Shown here: positions 24,764-31,347 of the stretch, piece after piece
Numbering within the stretch: position 1 is the stretch's first letter
How the letters are laid out: every line of letters begins with the position of its first letter
Source: Sphingobacterium sp. UBA5670
GTDB lineage: Bacteria > Bacteroidota > Bacteroidia > Sphingobacteriales > Sphingobacteriaceae
Reading direction: 5' to 3'
Assembly (NCBI RefSeq): GCF_002420705.1
Contig: NZ_DIIM01000013.1
Coordinates: 234,589-270,356 of the forward strand
DNA: 35,768 nucleotides
Made by a program: the position numbers and the translations under genes
The notes under the pieces: generated by a model
Database searches by the model: none
What the model was told of the DNA's origin: nothing
What the model saw: the letters and a program-made list of their open reading frames with translations, nothing else

Positions 24764-25585
24764 TTATCCAATGAGCTCCCGGATAATGATCTTTTTCATT
24801 TTCATGAGCGCTTCATTTGCCCCCGGTCGCTGTAGTAATGTTGCAATTTGTTCGGGTACGATCTGCCAGCTTACGCCGAATTCGTCTTTGCACCAGCCAC
24901 ACATGCTCTCTTTGCCTTTCTTCGTGATATTATTCCAAAAATAATCAATTTCCTGCTGATCTTTACAGAGAATAGTGAGTGAAATACCTTCGTTAAAGGT
25001 GAAAGTTTGGAGAACACCGCTATCCATTGCCATGAGTGTAAAATCCCGGACTAAAAATTGGGTATGTTGGATTGAGCCGATATATTCACCTTCTGTGTAT
25101 TTCATGATCCCATTGCTTCGAAAATCATGAAATAATTCTGCATAAAATGCTAACGCTTGTTCGCAATTTCCTTGTTGCTCTCCGCAATACATTAGCGTCG
25201 GTACAATTGCCTGTTGGTTGGTATCGCTCAGTTTACCGAGGTATAATTGCCAATTGACACCAAACTTATCGGCCAGCCAGCCGTAGTAAGGACTCCAAGG
25301 GTAGGAGTTTAAAGGCATTAAGATGTTGTCGTCCACTGCAAGTGAATTCCAGATACGATCAATTTCCTCTTTGCTTTCGCAAATGACCATAAATGATATG
25401 GATGGGTTGGGTTTGAATATAGGACCTCCATTTATTCCAATAAATTTCACACCGCTTAGGACAGCTTCAACAACGATGGGAGAGCTGTTGCTAATATGGC
25501 TCCTAGGGAAGGTACCAGCGTAAAGATCAAAGGCTTCCTGCGCGTTTTGATCGAACCAAATGGATGGGATAATTGAATTATTCAT
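24764..25585 (-). CDS. PhnB-like VOC-superfamily protein (3-demethylubiquinone methyltransferase-like fold), two tandem domains
   Basis: A 273-residue protein built from two repeats of the glyoxalase/VOC (PhnB, 3-dmu-9_3-mt) fold. Repeat one (about 1-135) has the IWFDQNAQEAFDLYAGTF start and YGWLADKFGVNWQLYLG end; repeat two (about 140-265) has IVPTLMY...NCEQALAFYAELF and CGWCKDEFGVSWQIVPE. Each repeat ends with the typical W-x-x-D-x-FG-V-W-Q block. PhnB-type proteins have no settled biochemical role despite the inherited name, and clear metal-binding residues are not evident. It is the last gene of a leftward cluster after the DUF1801/OmdA gene, with 23 bp between. Confidence 0.8.
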   Translation of the reverse strand: MNNSIIPSIWFDQNAQEAFDLYAGTFPRSHISNSSPIVVEAVLSGVKFIGINGGPIFKPNPSISFMVICESKEEIDRIWNSLAVDDNILMPLNSYPWSPYYGWLADKFGVNWQLYLGKLSDTNQQAIVPTLMYCGEQQGNCEQALAFYAELFHDFRSNGIMKYTEGEYIGSIQHTQFLVRDFTLMAMDSGVLQTFTFNEGISLTILCKDQQEIDYFWNNITKKGKESMCGWCKDEFGVSWQIVPEQIATLLQRPGANEALMKMKKIIIRELIG

Positions 25586-25608
25586 CTTTTTTTTGTTTTA
25601 GCGTTCAC

Positions 25609-26538
25609 CTATTTGTATTTGTCGTTCAAGCCCTTTTTAGCGAGGACCAACGGCTTAATTTTTTCAATACGGGATTGTTTCGTTTTTTCTTGCTTGGCTT
25701 CATCGATGTACTCAATGTATTCTTTCTGTTTTCCTGGTGTTAAAGCCTGGAAACTTTCTGCAAAGGTGGGATCCGTCTGCAGAGCTTCCAATAATAGACC
25801 AGTAGGGGCCTTCGTTGGAGATTTTGTTGGTTTGAACCCTTTTCCTTGATCAATGGTTTGGATGGATTCTTGGATATATTTGGCTATTTTTTCAGTATTC
25901 ATATCCTTAACGTCTTCAAAGCGCCATTGCCGTAATGCTTTCGTTTTTCCTTCGGAGGCACTGATGAGATGTTTATCCCGATCGGTTAAGAATACACCAT
26001 TATAAAACCAGAGGGAGAAGAAATTTTTAAAACCACCCCAACCAATAACATTTTTCCCTTTATGCGTATAAATATAGCTCCCCCATTTGAATTCCTTTTT
26101 TAAGGAAGTTTGCTGGATTATCTGCTGCATGAGTTCTTCAGCCTCCTGCCAGTTCCCTCGGCTTTGGTACCAATTGGGGCCTTGTTTATCTTTAAGTTTA
26201 TCAATATTAAAATTGACAATATCGGTAATTATTTGTGTTGGAATCGGTTGATCCAATGGAATCTGTATTGCACCCTTTGTAGTTTTAAAATTTTTGAGTT
26301 CTGTAATGAAGTGCTCGATAGCAGCAGGTCCTGGATAGAGGCCCAAATGGTTTTTGTTCATCGCAAAATGGATGATATTACCCTTGTATCTGAAGGTCGG
26401 CATTTGATAGGAGATCGTTTCATCTGCAGAAGGAGGGACTAGGCCAGCGATAAGCTGTCTCACCTTGATCAGATATTCTTTTTTCTCCCCGTCAAATTGA
26501 TTGATATATTCGTCTATTGTTGAGATACTCGTTGCCAT
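25609..26538 (-). CDS. DUF1801 domain fused to a YdeI/OmdA-like region
   Basis: A 309-residue, three-part protein. Residues about 5-115 form a DUF1801/YdhG-like domain (iron-sulfur-cluster-chaperone-like frataxin fold family: ETISYQMPTFRYKGNIIHFAMNKNHLGLYPG). Residues about 120-230 form a second DUF1801-like repeat, beginning near SRGNWQEAEELMQQII and containing FKWGSYIYTHKGKNVIGWGGFKNFFSLWFYNG. Residues about 240-309 form an OmdA-like lysine-rich tail (LLEALQTDPTFAESFQALTPGKQKEYIEYIDEAKQEKTKQSRIEKIKPLV). Proteins with the YdeI/OmdA tail have been linked to bacteriocin or polymyxin tolerance in enterobacteria. The fusion of two DUF1801 units with that tail is notable. It is 10 bp from the next DUF1801 gene, so co-transcription is likely. 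The function cannot be assigned. Confidence 0.78.
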   Translation of the reverse strand: MATSISTIDEYINQFDGEKKEYLIKVRQLIAGLVPPSADETISYQMPTFRYKGNIIHFAMNKNHLGLYPGPAAIEHFITELKNFKTTKGAIQIPLDQPIPTQIITDIVNFNIDKLKDKQGPNWYQSRGNWQEAEELMQQIIQQTSLKKEFKWGSYIYTHKGKNVIGWGGFKNFFSLWFYNGVFLTDRDKHLISASEGKTKALRQWRFEDVKDMNTEKIAKYIQESIQTIDQGKGFKPTKSPTKAPTGLLLEALQTDPTFAESFQALTPGKQKEYIEYIDEAKQEKTKQSRIEKIKPLVLAKKGLNDKYK

Positions 26539-26548
26539 AATTTGGATG

Positions 26549-26977
26549 CTATTCTTTGATTCTCGTATAGGTGTTTTCTATAAACTTTATCGTTTCGCAC
26601 ATAAGCAGGTTCAATGTCTCTACATTGATGTCGCTTAATTTTTTGATGTATATACAGGCTTTGCCTATTTTGAACTTTCCCAACTGATCAACTAAATGAC
26701 GCTGTTCATCTCCTCCGCTGTACACGTAAAGAGAAATCGCTGATTTTCGGGGACTGAATCCAAGCAGAGGGGCATTGCCTTCATGTCCGCTTGCATATTT
26801 GTAATGATATTGCCCGAATCCGATAATGGATGATCCGAACATCTTTGCTGGTTCACCGGTCGCGGTTGCCATCAGTTTTATAAGTGCTGTGCTATCCATT
26901 TGTTTTTGTGGGTCATCAACTGTCTTGATAAAGTCTTCGACAGATGCTTCGGTATATGCTGTTTTATTTTGTGCCAT
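26549..26977 (-). CDS. DUF1801 family protein
   Basis: A 142-residue, single-domain DUF1801 protein. It has a helical N-terminus (SVEDFIKTVDDPQKQMDSTALIKLM) and the central SSIIGFGQYHYKYASGHEGNAPLLGFSPRKSAISLYVYSG core typical of the family. It then has a LGKFKIGKACIYIKKLSDIN block (about 99-118). Family function is unknown. It shares the family with the fusion protein of the next gene, 10 bp downstream, suggesting they act together. It is 97 bp from the SRPBCC gene, which probably starts the leftward transcript. Confidence 0.82.
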   Translation of the reverse strand: MAQNKTAYTEASVEDFIKTVDDPQKQMDSTALIKLMATATGEPAKMFGSSIIGFGQYHYKYASGHEGNAPLLGFSPRKSAISLYVYSGGDEQRHLVDQLGKFKIGKACIYIKKLSDINVETLNLLMCETIKFIENTYTRIKE

Positions 26978-27074
26978 TTATCATTGAATGCTAGGAGAAG
27001 TCTTCCTATAATTTTAATTGAACTATGTAATGATCTTGAGATTTAATTTTGTGCTTGATTATGTTTTGCAGCGA

Positions 27075-27527
27075 CTATTTTTGGAACATAAAATCAAAGG
27101 CTCCCGTTCTCAGATTAATATCATATTCAAGATATGCTTTCAGACATGCGAGAAAGTTGGCCCATCCCTCGGTTTGACGCATCATAATTAAAATGCCTTC
27201 TGCATCATTGTTCATCTCATGTTCGGTAATCTTTACAATAGTAGAGTTTTCTCCAAATGTAGATAATACAATTTCCACCAATTGATTCGGGAGTCCGCCG
27301 CTCCAATCAAAGGAAATATAGGCGTCTAGGTTGATCGTTTTTCCGGTGACAGGAAAACTATCCGGGAACTCAGGAAATGTCCACTCGACCGTTTTATCAG
27401 TCTCTAACCGTCCGGTTGACGATTTTATAAAATAGTGGTTCATCTTAGTGGGATCTACGATTGCCTCAAAAACTTCGTTGATAGGTTTCTGAATCTGTAT
27501 ACTTGCTTTTGCGGTTAACTTTTCCAT
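27075..27527 (-). CDS. SRPBCC (AHSA1-like) domain protein
   Basis: A 150-residue, START-like SRPBCC-fold protein. The helix-grip fold begins KASIQIQKPINEVFEAIVDPTKMNHYF and contains a TVEWTFPEFPDSFPVTGKTI region and a C-terminal helix (TEGWANFLACLKAYLEYD). Members of this Bacteroidota AHSA1-like group are often encoded beside DUF1801 and VOC proteins and ArsR-type regulators. No ArsR gene is present here. Small hydrophobic ligand binding is the family expectation, with no defined substrate. Confidence 0.82.
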   Translation of the reverse strand: MEKLTAKASIQIQKPINEVFEAIVDPTKMNHYFIKSSTGRLETDKTVEWTFPEFPDSFPVTGKTINLDAYISFDWSGGLPNQLVEIVLSTFGENSTIVKITEHEMNNDAEGILIMMRQTEGWANFLACLKAYLEYDINLRTGAFDFMFQK

Positions 27528-27723
27528 AATGATTGAATTAAAGTTTCAGACAAATATTCAATAAATAGTAATAGCTTGTATCAGTTGCTATAAAATATTT
27601 GCACAGTTTTAGACATCTCTCTTTAAGTGTCTTTGCCATCTTAAGTAAACAGTCGATTGGAGAATAGGTTTTCCTTGTAGCAATTCGGATCAATATTTCC
27701 TCCAAAATGAACAATTTGTACAC
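27528..27723. other. Intergenic region upstream of the SRPBCC and GH29 genes
   Basis: The stretch 27528-27801 (274 nt) separates the divergent SRPBCC and fucosidase genes. I see the candidate promoter for GH29 at 27724-27752 and no full consensus for the leftward gene. A 61-codon leftward ORF (27538-27723) lacks any recognisable family pattern, so this part is left uncalled. Confidence 0.5.
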
Positions 27724-27752
27724 TTGTCGAATCGTACTTTATGTTACTTTTG
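27724..27752 (+). promoter_or_regulatory. Candidate promoter for the GH29 alpha-L-fucosidase gene
   Basis: TTG at 27724-27726, an 18-nt spacer, and TACTTTTG at 27745-27752 (TAnnTTTG). The expected transcript start is about 44 nt before the start codon at 27802. Confidence 0.55.
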
Positions 27753-27801
27753 ATCGAATTCAATCGGAATAACTCTTATTGCGATCCATAAAACCGACAT
27801 T

Positions 27802-29700
27802 ATGTTTAAAATTGAGTACTTCTTTTTTTTATTACTTTCTTCAGGAACAATTGTTTCCATGGCGCAGACTAAAGATGTAAATGAGGGTAATGAAGCTGCG
27901 AATATGTTTAATGATGCTACTGCGCGTGATAAAAATGCACTAGTGGAAGCTGAAAATGACTGGTGGAAACAAGTGGCCAGTACGAGGGAGCAACGCATCA
28001 AGAGGTGGAAGGAAGCAACATTTGGTATGTTCGTTCATTGGGGTGTTTACTCGCAGTATGGCAATATATGGAAAGGAAAACAAGGTGGTGGTTATGCTGA
28101 GCATTTGATGCGTGTAATGAAAATCCCACGTCAGGAATATCTTGATTCTGCACGACGATTCAATCCGGTAAGATTTGATGCAGAGGAATGGGTGTTGTTG
28201 GCAAAGGACGCAGGCATGAAATATTTTATTATCACAGCCAAACATCATGATGGCTTTGCAATGTATCCCACCGCATTTTCAAGTGAATATTCGTTAGCGA
28301 ATACGCTATTTCAAAGAGATCCTTTAGCCGAGTTAGCTGCAGCTTGTCGTAAGCATGGACTTTTATTTGGGTTTTATTACTCGCATGCTTTCGACTGGGA
28401 ACATCCCGATGCTCCCGGGAATGACTGGGATTATGATAACCCAGGGGGAGATAAATTGCTGGGCGGTGCAAAGTGGTTCGACAAGCATCCTGATTGGTTA
28501 ACAAAAGCTAAACGTTATGTGGATGAAAAAGCAATTCCACAGATTGAAGAACTTATCCAACGTTATCATCCCGATTTATTGTGGTTTGACACGCCGCATA
28601 AGTTGCCGCTATCGGAAAATTTGAGGATACTCAAAGCGATTCGAATGAAGGATCCTTCTATTGTTGTCAACGGTAGGTTGGCTCGTACGGAGGAAAAGAA
28701 TTATGGCGACTATCTGAATACAGCAGATCGGCCGGAGGAATATTATCCGGTTTCCAACGGAGCTTACTGGGAAGCGATACCCACGACGAATGAATCTTAT
28801 GGTTACTCTTCGACAGATAAAAGTCATAAATCTACAGCACATTTTATTAAGCTGTTGGCAAAGGCGACCGCGATGGGAGGGAATATTCTTATGAATATTG
28901 GTCCTAAGGGGGATGGAAGCATCGATGGTCATGATGTTGCCATTTTAAAGGGATTAGGTCAATGGATGAAAGGGAATCGTGAAAGTGTTATTGCTGTTGC
29001 ACCTTCCGGTTTGCCTCGCCAGCCTTGGGGAGTCATTACACAAAGAGGGAACATTTTATATCTCCATGTCTTTGATGGGCCTCAGCAGGGGGAGTTGATT
29101 GTTGGAGGATTGAAAGGTAGAGTTAAGTCAGTTTCCTCTTTGTCGGGTAAGACAATAGAGAATTATAGTGTTAAGGATGATGGTTTGCATATTTCTACAG
29201 ACCGAATTGATCGTGAAGAAGGTGATTCGGTTGTGGTTGTAGAGCTCGAAAGCAATAGCATGAATCCAAACGATAATGATGTCATCTGTTTAGATCACAA
29301 TTTTTCCAAAAATAGGCTTTTGTCATTTTACGCTAAACAGATAGGGCCGCAGATGAAGTTCGGTGATGGTAAAAAAGATCGTTATTATGTTACTGGGTGG
29401 ACCGGCTTATATCAAGGTCTGGTATGGAATACTTATGTGTTAACTGGTGGGAGGTTTAAGGTCTCCGTCAGATATGTAAAAGATGTAGCGAACACAGGAG
29501 GGAGTTTAAGTTTGACTCTAGGAGGAAAGGACCTCGATTTTGTGATAAATCCGGCTTCTCCTATCGGTTCACGCGGAATCCAGCTCGAATTGGGAAGTGT
29601 AAATCTGTCCAAAGGCAACCAGAAAATCGAATTAAAGGCAAATAGCATTGAAGGGGCTGAAATGGTGAAATTTCTGGAAGTAATATTGGATCCAGAATAA
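27802..29700 (+). CDS. Secreted alpha-L-fucosidase, glycoside hydrolase family 29
   Basis: Retaining exo-enzyme predicted to release terminal alpha-linked L-fucose from glycans, acting in the periplasm or outside. Of 632 residues, 1-21 form a signal peptide (FFFLLLSSGTIVSMA-Q). The GH29 (beta/alpha)8 domain spans about 50-400: FGMFVHWG (74-81), TAKHHDGFAMYPT (145-157), LLWFDT (259-264, with D263 as the expected nucleophile), WEAIPTTNESYGY (323-335) and NILMNIGPKGDG (361-372), all typical of the family. A beta-sandwich region (about 405-490) and a further C-terminal domain (about 500-632) follow, probably carbohydrate binding. The linkage preference (alpha-1,2, -1,3/4 or -1,6) is not readable. 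It is flanked by a bidirectional terminator and tRNA-Lys. No SusC/SusD pair is beside it. Confidence 0.9.
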   Translation: MFKIEYFFFLLLSSGTIVSMAQTKDVNEGNEAANMFNDATARDKNALVEAENDWWKQVASTREQRIKRWKEATFGMFVHWGVYSQYGNIWKGKQGGGYAEHLMRVMKIPRQEYLDSARRFNPVRFDAEEWVLLAKDAGMKYFIITAKHHDGFAMYPTAFSSEYSLANTLFQRDPLAELAAACRKHGLLFGFYYSHAFDWEHPDAPGNDWDYDNPGGDKLLGGAKWFDKHPDWLTKAKRYVDEKAIPQIEELIQRYHPDLLWFDTPHKLPLSENLRILKAIRMKDPSIVVNGRLARTEEKNYGDYLNTADRPEEYYPVSNGAYWEAIPTTNESYGYSSTDKSHKSTAHFIKLLAKATAMGGNILMNIGPKGDGSIDGHDVAILKGLGQWMKGNRESVIAVAPSGLPRQPWGVITQRGNILYLHVFDGPQQGELIVGGLKGRVKSVSSLSGKTIENYSVKDDGLHISTDRIDREEGDSVVVVELESNSMNPNDNDVICLDHNFSKNRLLSFYAKQIGPQMKFGDGKKDRYYVTGWTGLYQGLVWNTYVLTGGRFKVSVRYVKDVANTGGSLSLTLGGKDLDFVINPASPIGSRGIQLELGSVNLSKGNQKIELKANSIEGAEMVKFLEVILDPE

Positions 29701-29810
29701 TATGTATTGGGATTGGCTCAGTCTCTAATTCACATGCGTATACCCGCGCCCCAAAGAATCAAATCCAGCCGGACCTGCTTTCGGATCCGAATATCGTTAA
29801 AACAAAAAAA

Positions 29811-29837
29811 AGCTAATCTTGCGATTAGCTTTTTTTT
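29811..29837. terminator. Bidirectional terminator between GH29 and tRNA-Lys
   Basis: An 8-bp perfect stem (29811-29818 with 29823-29830) and TTGC loop, with eight A to the left and seven T to the right. It lies 110 nt past the GH29 stop on the plus strand and directly after the tRNA 3' end on the minus strand. The 110 nt before it hold no ORF or structure that I can identify. Confidence 0.8.
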
Positions 29838-29838
29838 G

Positions 29839-29911
29839 TGATCCCGCTGGGATTCGAACCCAGGACCCATACATTAAAAGTGTATTGCTCTACCAGCTGA
29901 GCTACGGAATC
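29839..29911 (-). tRNA. tRNA-Lys (UUU anticodon)
   Basis: A 73-nt cloverleaf on the minus strand: 7-bp acceptor (GATTCCG with CGGGATC, one U-G pair), D-arm TAGCTCAGCTGGTAGAGCA, anticodon stem ATACA/TGTAT enclosing CTTTTAA with anticodon TTT, and T-arm CTGGG-TTCGAAT-CCCAG. The discriminator is A and the CCA end is not encoded, as usual in this phylum. It has its own promoter (29934-29965) and terminator, so it is a single-gene unit decoding AAA/AAG. Confidence 0.95.
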
Positions 29912-29933
29912 CTTTCCGTTTTTGAAAGTGATG

Positions 29934-29965
29934 CAAAGGTAGGAAAATAAATGACTTTTGCCAAA
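29934..29965 (-). promoter_or_regulatory. Bacteroidota promoter of tRNA-Lys
   Basis: Read on the minus strand: TTTG (29965-29962), a 20-nt spacer, then TACCTTTG (29941-29934), a full match to the TTTG/TAnnTTTG pattern, about 23 nt before the tRNA 5' end at 29911. It is among the best promoters of the window. From 29966 to 30180 I see no further gene or structure. Confidence 0.75.
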
Positions 29966-30187
29966 TGTTTTTGACTTTTTTGATGCAAAAAGATGTAACT
30001 TATTAAATGTTACTGAATTATTCTTTTATAAAGCACCCGATCATGTATCGTTTTTTAGGGAACTAGAAAGATTTGTTTTGTCATCGAATAGATGTTGATC
30101 TACCAACTTAGGTAGGGGATCTATTGACAGTGAGTCACTTTCAAAGATACTTAGAGCCTATTTTCTTATACAATTAGGCATAAAAAA

Positions 30188-30212
30188 AGTCAGCTACATG
30201 GCTGACTTTTTT
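30188..30212 (-). terminator. Rho-independent terminator after accA
   Basis: A 7-bp stem (30188-30194 with 30201-30207) with a 6-nt loop. The A-run before 30188 gives the minus-strand U-tract. It lies 26 nt beyond the accA stop codon. Confidence 0.8.
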
Positions 30213-30233
30213 TTATGATAGGGGTGAGTCATC

Positions 30234-31187
30234 TTATTCAGTGACAACGCCCATTTTACTAAATTTATCAATTCTTTCTGAAACCAATGTGTCACTATCT
30301 TTAGCAGTCAATTCTGCAAGATCTTTTAACAATTGGCTTTTTAGATTCGCTGCTGCTGCCGCCGGATCTTGGTGTGCACCGCCTAAAGGCTCAGGGATGA
30401 TACCATCAATTAACCCGTTGCCCAACATGTCTTCTGAAGTTAATTTTAATGCCTCTGCGGCTTTCTCTTTATGATCCCAACTTCTCCATAAAATAGAAGA
30501 ACAAGATTCTGGAGAGATAACCGAATACCAGGTATGTTCCATCATGTAAACCCTGTTTCCAACACCGATCCCCAAAGCTCCTCCGGAAGCTCCTTCGCCA
30601 ATAACCACACAAATGATAGGAACTTTTAATACCGCCATTTCCATCAGATTACGCGCGATCGCTTCTCCCTGTCCACGTTCTTCAGCTTCCAAGCCCGGAT
30701 AAGCACCCATCGTATCAATTAAGGTGATCACGGGTTTATTGAACTTTTCGGCCATTTTCATCAAACGTAAAGCCTTTCGGTAGCCTTCAGGATTAGCCAT
30801 TCCAAAATTGTGATATTGGCGTTCTTTTGTGTTTTTGCCTTTTTGATGACCAATGATCATAACAGCATTACCATCTATAGAAGCCATACCGCCAACAATG
30901 GCTTTATCATCCTTAACAGTTCTGTCACCATGTAGCTCAATAAATTCGTCGCAGATCGCTTCTATATAATCGTAAGTCTGCGGGCGATCAGGGTGACGCG
31001 ACATTTGAACATTCTGCCAGCCAGTTAAATTGCCGTATATTTCTTTTTCTGTAGAAGCAAGCTTTTCCTCAAGCTCACGAACGGTTGCGCTCATGTCAAC
31101 TTGAGTTTTTTCGGCAACTTGAGTTACCTTTTCAATTTGCAATTGCAAGTCTGCAATTGGCTTTTCAAAATCAAACGTGGTTTTCAT
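30234..31187 (-). CDS. accA: Acetyl-CoA carboxylase carboxyltransferase subunit alpha
   Basis: Subunit of the acetyl-CoA carboxylase carboxyltransferase that makes malonyl-CoA for fatty acid synthesis, working with AccD. The 317-residue crotonase-like protein has an N-terminal helical region (1-60), IEAICDEFIELHGDR (about 81-95), IIGHQKGKNTKERQYHNFGM, TLIDTMGAYPGLEAEERGQGEAIARNL (about 160-187) and the oxyanion-hole region GEGASGGALGIGVG. These all match AccA. Length is normal. It is a single-gene unit here; accD is not in the window. Fatty acid metabolism also includes the desaturase 8 kb to the left, but no linkage is implied. Confidence 0.96.
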   Translation of the reverse strand: MKTTFDFEKPIADLQLQIEKVTQVAEKTQVDMSATVRELEEKLASTEKEIYGNLTGWQNVQMSRHPDRPQTYDYIEAICDEFIELHGDRTVKDDKAIVGGMASIDGNAVMIIGHQKGKNTKERQYHNFGMANPEGYRKALRLMKMAEKFNKPVITLIDTMGAYPGLEAEERGQGEAIARNLMEMAVLKVPIICVVIGEGASGGALGIGVGNRVYMMEHTWYSVISPESCSSILWRSWDHKEKAAEALKLTSEDMLGNGLIDGIIPEPLGGAHQDPAAAAANLKSQLLKDLAELTAKDSDTLVSERIDKFSKMGVVTE

Positions 31188-31280
31188 ATATCTATTTTAT
31201 GAAAATATTCAGAGGGCTAATTTAGCGCATTTTTTCTGAAATTAAAATTAAGGAGGATAATATCATTGGAATTCCTTTGT

Positions 31281-31288
31281 TACATTTG
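31281..31288 (+). promoter_or_regulatory. Candidate -7 element for the glycoamylase gene
   Basis: TACATTTG matches TAnnTTTG, 59 nt before the start at 31348. No TTG is found 17-23 nt upstream, so it is only tentative. It lies in the 160-nt region between divergent accA and the glycoamylase gene. Confidence 0.35.
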
Positions 31289-31347
31289 CGTTATAATCGT
31301 AGTGGTGGCTTAGTTTTTGATTGTAGCCCTGTGAAAAATGTTGACTT

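Noticed and set aside
27538..27723. Leftward 61-codon ORF in the SRPBCC/GH29 gap
   Set aside because: No recognisable motif, no clear start region, and AT-rich composition; not enough to call.
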